Notes: generated by a model from the sequence alone, not told the origin. Positions 43,710-52,919 are shown, counted from the stretch's first letter. The stretch is 64,000 nt of DNA from SAR86 cluster bacterium (GCA_029268615.1 JAQWNM010000009.1:1-64000); one strand, 5' to 3'. Numbers and translations: made by a program.

Positions 43710-44407
43710 AACAGTTTTTAAGCATATTGATCTTGATTTTTCCATTATGGATCTTTTCTGAACCTTTTAATACCATAGACGCCGAAGTAGCAAGTCTAAA
43801 AATGTCGGGCGGTAAGATGGATGTAGAAATGATTAATGTTGAAGGAAATAAGTGGAAAATTAAATCTATTATAAAGGCAGGAGGAGGAATATTTTCAAGA
43901 ACTGAGAGTGCCTCATTTGAGATTAATGCTGACTCAATCAAACCTTTAAGATGGAGTAGAAAAGAAAGAATTCTATTTAGTAAAAAGAATTATCTAGTTA
44001 CTTTTGATTGGTTAAATTCTGTTATTAGTTTTAATGAAGATGGTAATAAAGGTAAATTAGACCTTCTACCTAATTATCTTGGTCCTGCAACTGGACCATT
44101 ATTACTAAGACTCAAATTAAGAAAATCAGGTCTTGATAATCTTCCGGAAAAAATAGAACTTGATGTATATTTTAAAGGAGAAATAAAGCATAGAAATTTT
44201 TCTATAAAAGGATTAGAAACCGTCAACACATCATTAGGTACATTCCAAGCCATAAAAGTAGTCCGAGTTAGATCTGAAGCAGATCCAAGAGAACAAGAAT
44301 TTTGGTTTGCACCTGATCTAGATTTTGCCCTTATTAAAGTTATAAATGATGATGGACAAGAAAAAAGAGAACTAATGATTTCTTCTTACGAGGATATTGG
44401 AAGTTAA
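43706..44407 (+). CDS. DUF3108-family exported protein
   Basis: 233 residues with an N-terminal signal peptide (about 1-18, LWIFSEP). The mature part is beta-rich, for example [21 protein letters not shown] and [21 protein letters not shown], ending with [22 protein letters not shown]3108 proteins are periplasmic or outer-membrane-associated with unproven function and often follow purN. It is translationally coupled to purN and overlaps dcd tail-to-tail by 4 nt. Confidence 0.85.
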   Translation: MKQFLSILILIFPLWIFSEPFNTIDAEVASLKMSGGKMDVEMINVEGNKWKIKSIIKAGGGIFSRTESASFEINADSIKPLRWSRKERILFSKKNYLVTFDWLNSVISFNEDGNKGKLDLLPNYLGPATGPLLLRLKLRKSGLDNLPEKIELDVYFKGEIKHRNFSIKGLETVNTSLGTFQAIKVVRVRSEADPREQEFWFAPDLDFALIKVINDDGQEKRELMISSYEDIGS

Positions 44408-44976
44408 GCTTTAGGCAAAGTTACTCCTTTTTGGCCTTGATATTTTCCATTCCTGTCTTTATAGCTTGTTTCACAAACTTCATCTGACTCTAAAAATAAC
44501 ATCTGGGCTACGCCTTCATTAGCATATATTTTAGCAGGTAAGCTAGTTGTGTTTGAAAACTCAAGCGTAACATGGCCCTCCCATTCTGGCTCCAAAGGAG
44601 TTACGTTAACTATAATTCCACATCTTGCATAAGTTGACTTTCCTACGCAAATTGTCAGAACATTCCTGGGAATTTTAAAATACTCAACTGTTCTTGCAAG
44701 GACAAAAGAATTAGGAGGGATAACACAAACTTCTCCTTTTAAATCTACAAAACTTTTTTCATCAAAAAATTTTGGGTCTACGGTTGCTGAATTTATATTT
44801 GTAAATATCTTAAATTCATCTGAACATCTCACATCATAACCATAAGATGAAGTGCCATAAGAAATTATTTTGGATTTATCTTCGTTGTTGTGCTTTATTT
44901 GATTTGGTTCATAAGGATTAATCATTTCATGATCATTTGACATCCTCTTAATCCATTTATCAGATTTTATTGTCAT
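44404..44976 (-). CDS. dcd: dCTP deaminase
   Basis: 190 residues. [51 protein letters not shown] and the C-terminal [18 protein letters not shown] are the diagnostic segments. Glu in EWEGH is the expected catalytic acid. It deaminates dCTP to dUTP for thymidylate synthesis. It lies 10 nt after a small membrane-protein gene on the same strand and shares the DUF3108 stop region. Confidence 0.95.
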   Translation of the reverse strand: MTIKSDKWIKRMSNDHEMINPYEPNQIKHNNEDKSKIISYGTSSYGYDVRCSDEFKIFTNINSATVDPKFFDEKSFVDLKGEVCVIPPNSFVLARTVEYFKIPRNVLTICVGKSTYARCGIIVNVTPLEPEWEGHVTLEFSNTTSLPAKIYANEGVAQMLFLESDEVCETSYKDRNGKYQGQKGVTLPKA

Positions 44977-44986
44977 ATTTTATCTA

Positions 44987-45397
44987 CTAAGATGCGCCTA
45001 AGTGCTTAGGTTTAATAAATTGGGCTAAAATAATTGAAAGTATAAACCAGACCAAAGCATCAAAGGCAAGGCCTAAATACAAATTGATCCAAGGTTGTCC
45101 TGATAACAAGATAGCACTTCTTGAATACAAAGAAAAAATTATGCCCAAAATAAAGATAAATAAAACTCTTTTTCTAGGTTTATCTAAAAGGGGCATCACC
45201 TTTGTTATCATCCATGTCAAGAGAGATATCACGATTAAATTATTGATAAAATAAAGAACATATCCTGAAAGAATTTTTTCTGATGAATTCTGAATACCAT
45301 AAAAATCATATCCAAAATATAAAAACAACTTATTACCTAAAACGCCTAAAAAGAATAAAATGAATGTTGATAAAAAAACTCCAATATAAATTTTCAT
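44987..45397 (-). CDS. Four-helix membrane protein, unknown
   Basis: 136 residues with helices at about 5-28, 43-68, 75-98 and 105-128. A basic cytoplasmic loop (LDKPRKRV) follows helix 2. No family is recognised. It sits between recR and dcd, 6 nt and 10 nt away, so it is transcribed with DNA-metabolism genes. A functional link to them is not implied by sequence. Confidence 0.6.
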   Translation of the reverse strand: MKIYIGVFLSTFILFFLGVLGNKLFLYFGYDFYGIQNSSEKILSGYVLYFINNLIVISLLTWMITKVMPLLDKPRKRVLFIFILGIIFSLYSRSAILLSGQPWINLYLGLAFDALVWFILSIILAQFIKPKHLGAS

Positions 45398-45403
45398 TTG
45401 ATA

Positions 45404-46018
45404 TTAAATACCCTGATCTAATACTTTTCTCTGCTGAAAAGCATGAGTTAATGTCCCCTCATCTAAATACTCGATTTCACTGCTAAGAGGTACCCCTCTG
45501 GCTAATGAGCTTATTGTAAGGTCATCTAAATCTTTCATTGAGTTATAAATATAATGTGAAGTGGCCTCACCTTCAAGTGAAGGATTAATTGCTAGCACTA
45601 ACTCTTTAGATTTATTTAATAAAACAAGTTCATGTAGTGCATCCAAGCCTAAGTCTTCAGGTCCCACGCCATCTATTGGCGATAGATAACCATGTAAGAC
45701 AAAATAAATACCATTAAAATGACTACTTTCTTCAATAGCTATTAAATCTGTTGAGGATTCAACGACACAAATCAAAGAATTATCTCTCATTTGACTTCTA
45801 CATATAATGCATAGTTCCTTTTCTGTAAAAAATCTACATTGTTTACATTTACTTATTTCATCTAAGGCTAGCTTAATAGAATCAGATAAAATAACACCGC
45901 CATCCCTTCCTCGATCTAAAAGATATAAAGCCAACCTTCTAGCTGATTTAGGTCCAATGCCTGGAAGACATTGAAGAGATGATATCAATTGTTCTATGAC
46001 AGGACTTAAGTAATTCAT
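45404..46018 (-). CDS. recR: Recombination mediator protein RecR
   Basis: 204 residues. The helix-hairpin-helix LPGIGPKSARRLALYLL is at about 18-34. The zinc finger CKQCRFFTEKELCIIC has four Cys. The Toprim domain starts CVVESSTDLIAIEE and continues to LAINPSLEGEATSHYI. RecR acts with RecO/RecF to load RecA on gapped DNA. It overlaps dnaX by 4 nt. The ybaB gene usually found between dnaX and recR is absent. Confidence 0.95.
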   Translation of the reverse strand: MNYLSPVIEQLISSLQCLPGIGPKSARRLALYLLDRGRDGGVILSDSIKLALDEISKCKQCRFFTEKELCIICRSQMRDNSLICVVESSTDLIAIEESSHFNGIYFVLHGYLSPIDGVGPEDLGLDALHELVLLNKSKELVLAINPSLEGEATSHYIYNSMKDLDDLTISSLARGVPLSSEIEYLDEGTLTHAFQQRKVLDQGI

Positions 46019-47700
46019 TTAATTTCTTTAATTGAAGAATCTAAAACACTAGCCCCCAACTCATCTATCATTAATTTAACCTTTGGATCATTTTTTATTG
46101 AATCTTCTAAATCTTGTTTCTTTTTCAATGCATCTTTCTCTTTAATTGCATTTGGTGAATCTGTCTTCTTGGAGGCTGGCTCATAGAATAAGTTAACAGT
46201 TTGATTAAGTGCTTTTGAAAGGCTTTCTTGGAAATCTTTCCTGTGCGATCCGGACAAAAGATTCAACTTATCTTCTGGCATTGAAAAATAAATTATTGAG
46301 TCTTCTTTTTTTACAAAAGAACAATGAGAAATAAGTTGTCTAGTTCCAGCCGGCAATTCTAAGGATAGAAAAACTTCATTCCAAGAATTCTTATCGAGTG
46401 GTATTGATGAAGATATATTGGAGTGATTTTGGGTTTCCTCTACTTTTGTATTATCTTCATCTGAAGGATCTAATTTATTAATTTGATCTTTTGCCTTTTT
46501 AGCCTGAGACCCATGAACTTCATTACCTGCAATTATAGTTTCAGAATTTCTTAGTTTTTCTAACGAAGCAACATCTTCTACCTCGGCCTTAATTTCTCCC
46601 TCGGGGTCTTTGTCTAAAGTGGGTAAAAATAACATCATCCTAATTAAAGCCATTTCAAAGCCGCTTGCTAAATCTGGAGCTAAATCTAGATCTCGCTTTG
46701 CCATAATTCCTATTTGATAAAGAACTTGCGCATCCTCTTGCGATATTTCGGAACTTAATTTAATAATCTCTTCTTTGTTAACAGGTGCATTAACTAAGGC
46801 ATCTTCTTCTATTTGAGCAATAGAAATGAATTGAATGCTTTCTAATATTAAGTCTAATAATCGATGATAATCTATAGAAAATTCTGATATTTCCTGTAAT
46901 TTTTGAAATAACAGGTCAGATTTACCAGATATAATAAAATTAAGAAGCCTATAGACTTCATCGTATGGAAGAATACCTAACATTTCTGAAATTTTCTGAC
47001 TCGTTAATACATTATCTGCATAGGCAATAGCTTGATCTAATAAAGTAAGCGCATCTCTTAAACTACCTCTCCCTGCTCTTGCTATCAAGGCAACGCTTCC
47101 AGCATCAAAATCAATATTTTCTTCAGTTAAAATATGCTCTATTTGCTGCACAAGTAATTGAGGGGCTAAATTCTTAAGATGAAACTGTAAGCATCTTGAA
47201 AGAACTGTCGCTGGCACGCTTTCTGGTTCCGTAGTTGCTAAAATAAAGATGATATGGGGTGGAGGCTCTTCTAAAGTTTTTAAAAGAGCATTAAAGCTAT
47301 GCTTGGTCAGCATGTGGACTTCATCTATTAGATATATCTTATATCTAGAAGATCCAGGCATATGAACCACTGTCTCTAAAAGGCTCTGCATCTCTTCCAC
47401 TCCACGCCTAGATGCTGCATCTACCTCTTGAAAATCCATAGAAGTTCCTTGAGCTATCGATAGACATGTACTGCATTCATCACAAGGAGAATCAGTTAGC
47501 CCAGTTTCACAATTTAAGCATTTTGTTAGAATCCTAGCAATTGAGGTTTTACCAACACCTCTGGTGCCCGTTAGGAGGTAAGCATGATGAAGTTTATCTT
47601 GCGTCAAAGAATTAGAGAGAGCTTTCACAACATGGTCTTGTCCTACCACTTCTTTGAAAGATGCAGGCCGCCATTTCCTTGCCAATACTTGGTAACTCAT
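46015..47700 (-). CDS. dnaX: DNA polymerase III subunits gamma/tau
   Basis: 561 residues. Walker A is GTRGVGKTS (45-53). The zinc module has C63, C73, C76 and C79. Walker B is LIDEVHML, the SRC motif is at 168-170, and sensor II is GSLRDALTLLDQ. Domains I-III end near 365. The C-terminal tau part is Lys/Asp-rich then structured (ELPAGTRQLISHC). A TAAAAAG sequence at codons 401-402 could allow a -1 shift giving a shorter gamma-like product of about 407 residues. Length is below E. coli tau (643) but within range. Confidence 0.95.
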   Translation of the reverse strand: MSYQVLARKWRPASFKEVVGQDHVVKALSNSLTQDKLHHAYLLTGTRGVGKTSIARILTKCLNCETGLTDSPCDECSTCLSIAQGTSMDFQEVDAASRRGVEEMQSLLETVVHMPGSSRYKIYLIDEVHMLTKHSFNALLKTLEEPPPHIIFILATTEPESVPATVLSRCLQFHLKNLAPQLLVQQIEHILTEENIDFDAGSVALIARAGRGSLRDALTLLDQAIAYADNVLTSQKISEMLGILPYDEVYRLLNFIISGKSDLLFQKLQEISEFSIDYHRLLDLILESIQFISIAQIEEDALVNAPVNKEEIIKLSSEISQEDAQVLYQIGIMAKRDLDLAPDLASGFEMALIRMMLFLPTLDKDPEGEIKAEVEDVASLEKLRNSETIIAGNEVHGSQAKKAKDQINKLDPSDEDNTKVEETQNHSNISSSIPLDKNSWNEVFLSLELPAGTRQLISHCSFVKKEDSIIYFSMPEDKLNLLSGSHRKDFQESLSKALNQTVNLFYEPASKKTDSPNAIKEKDALKKKQDLEDSIKNDPKVKLMIDELGASVLDSSIKEIK

Positions 47701-47745
47701 TATTCTTTTAATCTATTCCCTATGTTATGTGACTGACTATTTTCT

Positions 47746-48225
47746 TTAGTTATCAATTAAAACGTCCTTCTTCATTGCTGCGTTAATAGCTTCAAAACTG
47801 AACCCTCTAGAGCCAAGAAAACGTTGTTTTTTAAGTTTAAGTTTTTGAATCTCTTCATAACTCTCAGCATTTATATGTCCAAATTTCTTTACCAATGCTT
47901 TATGAGCATTTATTACCCACGTTTCTTCATGAAGTAACGTCGCAGCTAGAATAACATTATCATTTATCCCCTTATTTCTGAGTTCAGCTTTGATCTTTAA
48001 AGGCCCATTTCCACGAAAAACCCTTGCATTTACATAATCTTCCGCAAATCTCTGTTCGTTTATGTAGCCTTCTACTTCTAATTTATCAATCTCTGTTAAT
48101 AATAATTCTAATGAGCTTACTTTAGAAGTCATTTTTTTTAATATCTCTTTTTTAGAGTGATCCCTTCTTGCCAGATAATCCATTATCTTTACTCTTATAT
48201 CTTTTGAAGAATCTAATTCCATCAT
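47746..48225 (-). CDS. recX: Regulatory protein RecX
   Basis: 159 residues of three-helix repeats. IMDYLARRDHSKKEILKKM, LEVEGYINEQRFAEDYVNAR, and GPLKIKAELRNKGIND are the RecX repeat signatures. A C-terminal KLKKQRFLGSRGFSFEAI completes the third repeat. RecX dampens RecA filament growth. It usually follows recA; here no recA is nearby, and it instead precedes dnaX on the same strand by 45 nt. Confidence 0.88.
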   Translation of the reverse strand: MMELDSSKDIRVKIMDYLARRDHSKKEILKKMTSKVSSLELLLTEIDKLEVEGYINEQRFAEDYVNARVFRGNGPLKIKAELRNKGINDNVILAATLLHEETWVINAHKALVKKFGHINAESYEEIQKLKLKKQRFLGSRGFSFEAINAAMKKDVLIDN

Positions 48226-48360
48226 TAACTTAAGTATAGGTAATAAATATTCACTAAGTAAGAAAAATCTAATTATATTTAAAGATAAATTTAATTATCA
48301 GATCTCACTATTCCTTTTATCTATATCCATGTAAACTTTAAATCAATATTTTAAATATTA

Positions 48361-49497
48361 ATGACAAATTTAAACTTTATTAATAGTCCTTTTTTTGATT
48401 ATGGCGCTCTTGATCAAATCTCAAACATTCTTGAACATCATAATATTAAAAAACCTCTTATCTGTTCGGATCCAGGCATTAAAGATGCAGGTCTTTTAGA
48501 TAAGCTAAATAATCAAATCTCTAATAAGTTTTCTCCCATACTTTTTGATAAAACTCCAGCTAACCCAACAGAGGAAGCAGTATTAATAGCTTTAGAAGCT
48601 TACAAATCAGAGGGTTGTGATGGAGTTATAGGTTTTGGAGGTGGCTCTAGTATAGATCTGGCAAAAGCGGTTTGCTTAATGGCAAACCACAGCGGTTGCT
48701 TAAGTGATTATTCTGCTAACGAAGGGGGAATGGAAAAAATAAAGAAAACAGCACCATTAATTGCTATACCAACAACATCTGGAACCGGAAGTGAAGTCTC
48801 GAGCGGATCAGTTATCGTAATGAATGACGGCAGAAAATTAATCCTAGTCAGTAAAGAATTGATACCTGCATCAGCTATATGCGATCCATCTCTTACTCTT
48901 GGACTTCCAACTGCAATGACAGCTGGAGGTGGAATGGATGCTTTAACTCATTGCATAGAGGCAATACTCTCACCGGTCATCGATCCTCCTGCAGAAGGTG
49001 TTGGCTTGGATGGAATTGAAAAGGTTGTCAGGGAAGGGAATTTAATAAAGGCAGTGCAAGATGGAAGCAATACTGAAGCGAGATGGAATATGATGATGGC
49101 AGCAACGGAAGGCGCCATGGCTTTTACTAAGGGTCTTGGAGCAGTCCATTCTATGAGTCATGCCTTAGGAGCTAACCAAGAACTAAGATTACATCATGGA
49201 ACTTTAAATGGGGTAATTCTTCCTACCATATTACGCTTTAATTATGGGCATGTTGGTAATAAATATGAAAGAATAGCAAGAGCAATGGGCAAGGATGAGT
49301 CTGTAGATCTATCTGAAGAAATAGAGAAACTAAATCAGCAAATAGGTCTTCCTGCTAATTTAAAAGAAATGGGTGTAACTAATGATATGATTCCTGGTCT
49401 GGTAGAACATTCAATGGCTGATGTATGCAACTTTACCAACCCAAGATCAGTCACAGTTCAAGATTATGAAAAACTTTTTATGGAGGCCATTGGATGA
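48361..49497 (+). CDS. Iron-containing alcohol dehydrogenase
   Basis: 378 residues. The NAD-binding GFGGGSSIDLAKAV is at about 98-111, and IPTTSGTGSEVSSGSVI is typical of the family. Metal ligands are expected in GGGMDALTHCIEA, HSMSHALGAN and LHHGTLNGVILP. Type III dehydrogenases interconvert primary alcohols and aldehydes. The stop overlaps the start of the P450 gene (ATGA), so it probably oxidises the hydroxylated product of that P450 (inference). No Shine-Dalgarno is visible in its AT-rich leader. Confidence 0.9.
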   Translation: MTNLNFINSPFFDYGALDQISNILEHHNIKKPLICSDPGIKDAGLLDKLNNQISNKFSPILFDKTPANPTEEAVLIALEAYKSEGCDGVIGFGGGSSIDLAKAVCLMANHSGCLSDYSANEGGMEKIKKTAPLIAIPTTSGTGSEVSSGSVIVMNDGRKLILVSKELIPASAICDPSLTLGLPTAMTAGGGMDALTHCIEAILSPVIDPPAEGVGLDGIEKVVREGNLIKAVQDGSNTEARWNMMMAATEGAMAFTKGLGAVHSMSHALGANQELRLHHGTLNGVILPTILRFNYGHVGNKYERIARAMGKDESVDLSEEIEKLNQQIGLPANLKEMGVTNDMIPGLVEHSMADVCNFTNPRSVTVQDYEKLFMEAIG

Positions 49498-50852
49498 GCA
49501 CAACATCAGAATCATATGATCAAAGAAAAGATAATAGAGAATTAAAAGATTTTGATGGGGATTACGGCTATCCGTTTCTAGGCAAGACTGTCTCCTTAGT
49601 CAAAGATCCTTATATATTAATGCAAGATCATTATGACAAATATGGTCCAGTTTCTAGAATGGCATTTGTAAGAGGTCAGAGGTCCTTATTGATGCTAGGA
49701 CCAGAATACAATCAACCAATTTTATTTGATAGAGATAGAAATTTTAGTTCCAAAACAGGATATGCTGGCAGCTTAGGACACTTTTATGAAGAAGGTTTAC
49801 TTTTAAAAGACTTTGATGAACATAAAAAACTAAGAAGAGCTACGCAACCAGCTTTTAAAACAGACTCATTGAAAGACTACGTAAGAATGGTCCAACCAAT
49901 CCAAGAGTCTCATATAGATAAACTCCCGACAAATGAAGAGATTAGCCTTTTTCCTTTAGTAAAAGAAACTTTGTTAGATGTAGCCTCTAATGTTTTTGTT
50001 GGAATTAACGCTTCAGATAAAGAAGCTAAAGAATTAAGTAAGAACTTTATTAAAGTCAGTGATGGTCTAATAACACCACTTCCCTACCCTATTCCATTCT
50101 CTAAATATTGGAAAGGACAAAAGGCTAAACTTAAATTAAAGGCATTCTTCGAAGAAAAAATTAATGTTAGAAGAGATTCTGACAATCCAGATATTTTTAC
50201 CCAAGTCACTAAAGCCAAGACTGAAGAAGATGAATATTTAACAAATCAAGAAATATCAGGTCATATGTCTTTTCTACTTTTTGCTGCTCACGATACCACG
50301 ACTAGCACTTTATTAAATCTGATGTTTTATCTTGGCAAGAATAAGAATTGGCAAGACAGGCTAAGAGAAGAAGTGCTTTCGATTAATAAAAAAGAGCTTG
50401 ATTATGAAGATTTAAATTCCATGTCAGATACTGAGCTAGCCTTCAAGGAAACACTCAGATTACATCCGTCAGTAATGATGTTAACAAGAAGGAATATAAA
50501 TAAAACAGAAATTGAAGGTCATAAAATACCTGCGGACACAATTTTAACTCTATCTCCAAGCTTTGTTCACAGAATGCCAGAATGGTGGGATGATCCTTTG
50601 AAATTTGATCCCGAAAGATTTAGTGATTCAAGGGCAGAAGATAAACGGCATCCATTTAGCTATATACCATTTGGAGGAGGAGCACATAAATGTATAGGAA
50701 TGCATTTTGCCTTGCTTAACTTGAGAATATTTATATTCCAAACCTTAAAAAAATATTCTATAGAGATAGATGAAGATTATAATCCCTACTTTCAATCCTT
50801 CCCAATGCCCATGCCTTCAGATGGGTTAAAAGTTAAATTGAAGAAACTTTAG
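49494..50852 (+). CDS. Cytochrome P450 (second, class E-type)
   Basis: 452 residues. The I-helix motif is FAAHDTTTSTLLN, the K-helix ExxR KETLRLHP, the PERF-type segment FDPERF and the heme loop FGGGAHKCIGMHFA with Cys400. These patterns match cyanobacterial or eukaryote-like CYPs such as CYP110/CYP120 or CYP51-like groups rather than CYP153. Substrates of such enzymes include long-chain fatty acids, terpenoids and sterols. No membrane anchor is evident. It is translationally coupled to the iron alcohol dehydrogenase. Redox partners are not nearby. Confidence 0.9.
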   Translation: MSTTSESYDQRKDNRELKDFDGDYGYPFLGKTVSLVKDPYILMQDHYDKYGPVSRMAFVRGQRSLLMLGPEYNQPILFDRDRNFSSKTGYAGSLGHFYEEGLLLKDFDEHKKLRRATQPAFKTDSLKDYVRMVQPIQESHIDKLPTNEEISLFPLVKETLLDVASNVFVGINASDKEAKELSKNFIKVSDGLITPLPYPIPFSKYWKGQKAKLKLKAFFEEKINVRRDSDNPDIFTQVTKAKTEEDEYLTNQEISGHMSFLLFAAHDTTTSTLLNLMFYLGKNKNWQDRLREEVLSINKKELDYEDLNSMSDTELAFKETLRLHPSVMMLTRRNINKTEIEGHKIPADTILTLSPSFVHRMPEWWDDPLKFDPERFSDSRAEDKRHPFSYIPFGGGAHKCIGMHFALLNLRIFIFQTLKKYSIEIDEDYNPYFQSFPMPMPSDGLKVKLKKL

Positions 50853-50853
50853 A

Positions 50854-50988
50854 CTATTTTCTCCTAAACCATTTAATTTTATTTTCTCTATTTCTTTGAC
50901 TTTCTGAGGCCTTGAATTTCCCCAAATATAAAAAGATTACTAAAGAGACAAAAGTTATGCCTCCAAAGATAAGAGTATTAATATCCAT
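50854..50988 (-). CDS. 44-residue single-helix membrane micro-protein
   Basis: Found by reading the minus strand between the P450 stop and the Bax1-like gene. It translates as MDINTLIFGGITFVSLVIFL and then YLGKFKASESQRNRENKIKW, ending FRRK. There is one membrane helix (about 5-22) and a strongly basic cytoplasmic tail. The ATG lies 2 nt after the Bax1-like stop, consistent with coupled translation; no separate Shine-Dalgarno is seen. The stop is 1 nt from the convergent P450 stop, so the gene fills the gap exactly. No family is recognised. Confidence 0.55.
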   Translation of the reverse strand: MDINTLIFGGITFVSLVIFLYLGKFKASESQRNRENKIKWFRRK

Positions 50989-50990
50989 TT

Positions 50991-51770
50991 TTATCGAGAT
51001 CTTAACTTAGCTAGGAGTCTAAGTATTTCTAAATACAACCAAACTAAAGTTACCATCAGGCTGAAAGCTGCAAACCATTCCATGTATTTAGGCAGCCCTC
51101 TTTCTGATCCTTCTTCTATAAAATCAAAATCCAATACTAAATTCAAAGCTGCTATAGCGACCACAAATAGGCTAAAACCAATACCGAATAATCCATTTGA
51201 ATGGATAAACCCTATTCCTGAACCGAAAAAACTCATTACAAAACTAATTAAATAAAGCACCATGATTCCGCCAGTAGCTGAAACAATCATCAGTTTAAAA
51301 TTTTCAGTAGGTTTAATGAGGCCTGTTTTATAGGCTAAAAGTAATACTGCTAAAGTACCAAAAGTTAAGCCTACCGCCTGAATAACTATTCCAGAATATT
51401 GGGCTTCAAATATTGCAGAAATACCTCCCAAAGCAAAACCTTCTAGAAGCGCATAAATAGGTGCAGTAATTGGTGCCCAAGTTTTCTTAAAGATCGTTAC
51501 TAATGCAGCAATTAAGCCTCCTATAGCCCCCATCATTGTGAGACCCATTACAGAAGCTGGATCTCCAGTCAAAAAAAATTGATTCCAAGTCCAAGTTGCT
51601 GTGATCAGGCAAAGGATTAAAAGAGTAGCAGTTTTATTAACAGACCCTGCTAAAGTCATCTTCTCAGATATAGGTAAATCCTTGAATTGAGCATCTTCTT
51701 GAAATGAATTAGCTCTAAACATAGGATTACCTGATCTACCAAAAGTAGAGAGGGCATTATGTTTTGTCAT
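50991..51770 (-). CDS. Bax inhibitor-1/YccA-family membrane protein
   Basis: 259 residues. After a soluble N-terminus (about 1-42) seven membrane helices follow. PIYALLEGFALGGISA and ALNLVLDFDFIEEG are the diagnostic segments; the DFDFIE acidic pair resembles the pH-sensing Asp pair of BsYetJ-type calcium-leak channels. The function in bacteria is a calcium leak or stress modulator. It lies 15 nt downstream of the DedA gene and 2 nt before the small ORF at 50988. Confidence 0.9.
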   Translation of the reverse strand: MTKHNALSTFGRSGNPMFRANSFQEDAQFKDLPISEKMTLAGSVNKTATLLILCLITATWTWNQFFLTGDPASVMGLTMMGAIGGLIAALVTIFKKTWAPITAPIYALLEGFALGGISAIFEAQYSGIVIQAVGLTFGTLAVLLLAYKTGLIKPTENFKLMIVSATGGIMVLYLISFVMSFFGSGIGFIHSNGLFGIGFSLFVVAIAALNLVLDFDFIEEGSERGLPKYMEWFAAFSLMVTLVWLYLEILRLLAKLRSR

Positions 51771-51785
51771 TTCTATATCCTTAAA

Positions 51786-52298
51786 TTATGAAAAAAATAA
51801 AACAATATTATCTATTCCTAACAAGATTAATGCTAGTGAAATTGCCCATAAAAAACATGCAAAGAAATCACTTAAAATAAAAATTCTCCAAGGCATAGAT
51901 GAAAGACCTGTAAAAAAAGGAATAAATGGCCTGATGGCTGGAATAAATCTACCTAAGAAAACAGCTCCCCAACCATATTTAGTTATAAAGGCTTCTGTTT
52001 TATTTATTTGGGTTTCTCTTTTTTTAAGAAAATTTGTTTTTTTTATTTGAGGCCCTAAGGAAAGACCTAAATAATAACTCAATACATCTCCGATCAAAGA
52101 TCCCAGGCCAGCATAAATACTTAGAATAACAATATTTAAACCAGCCTCATTAAGAGCCATAGCAACTAAAAGTAAAATAATACTTGGCCAAAATGTTCCG
52201 ACTAAAATAAAAGATTCAAAAAATCCAACTAAGCCAATACTTAAACTTCCGTATTCCGGATTTTGAGATATCCAATTAATGATTTCTTCAAAACTCAT
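51786..52298 (-). CDS. DedA-family membrane protein
   Basis: 170 residues with four to five helices. GLVGFFESFILVGTFWPS opens the protein. GRFIPAIRPFIPFFTGLS is the conserved DedA motif with Arg and Pro residues. LGSLIGDVLSYYLG has the acidic position. Family members translocate undecaprenyl phosphate or other lipids and maintain proton motive force. Length is at the short end of the family (about 200). It is divergent from the Nudix gene at 52370. Confidence 0.86.
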   Translation of the reverse strand: MSFEEIINWISQNPEYGSLSIGLVGFFESFILVGTFWPSIILLLVAMALNEAGLNIVILSIYAGLGSLIGDVLSYYLGLSLGPQIKKTNFLKKRETQINKTEAFITKYGWGAVFLGRFIPAIRPFIPFFTGLSSMPWRIFILSDFFACFLWAISLALILLGIDNIVLFFS

Positions 52299-52369
52299 AA
52301 AATCTGCTCTTTTAAAGATTATAATTACATAACTAAACTACTATTTTTACTTATATACTAAAAATTAAT

Positions 52370-52918
52370 ATGGTCAGTAAATGGAAAACACTGAGTTCGA
52401 AAACTCTTATACATAATAAACTTTTTGATTTAAAAGAAGAAAAAGTTTTATCACCAGAAAATAATGAATTTCCCGTCTGGGTTATGGAGTCACCAGCTTG
52501 GATTAATATAATTCCTATCACTAAAGACCGGGAAGTGATCATGATAAAGCAATATAGATTTGGGAATAAAGAAATTACCCTTGAAATACCGGGAGGAATG
52601 TCTGAGCAGGGAGAAGATCCTATGCAAGCTGCTATTAGAGAGATGCTTGAAGAAACTGGATATACCTCAACCAACGTTCTAGAAATTGGTTCAGCTTCTC
52701 CTAATCCTGCATTAATGTCCAATCAGGTAATTTCATACTTAGCTCTGGATGTGGAATTTATCGAAAAACAAAATTTAGACACCATGGAAGATATAGAGGT
52801 TGTCAAAATTAATCTAGGTGATATTCCTCTTTTAATAGATGATAAAACAATAGACCATTCTTTGGTAATAAGCGCTTTTTACTTTTACGAAAGATTTAAA
52901 AAAAATAATTACTTATAA
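52370..52918 (+). CDS. Nudix hydrolase, ADP-ribose pyrophosphatase type
   Basis: 182 residues. The Nudix box GEDPMQAAIREMLEETGY contains the REMLEE core with metal-binding Glu residues, preceded by EIPGGM. The N-terminal KWKTLSSKTLIHNKLFDL segment matches the ADP-ribose/GDP-mannose subgroup (NudF-like). The stop is followed 1 nt later by the AlgH gene. It likely hydrolyses a nucleoside diphosphate sugar. Confidence 0.88.
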   Translation: MVSKWKTLSSKTLIHNKLFDLKEEKVLSPENNEFPVWVMESPAWINIIPITKDREVIMIKQYRFGNKEITLEIPGGMSEQGEDPMQAAIREMLEETGYTSTNVLEIGSASPNPALMSNQVISYLALDVEFIEKQNLDTMEDIEVVKINLGDIPLLIDDKTIDHSLVISAFYFYERFKKNNYL

Positions 52919-52919
52919 A

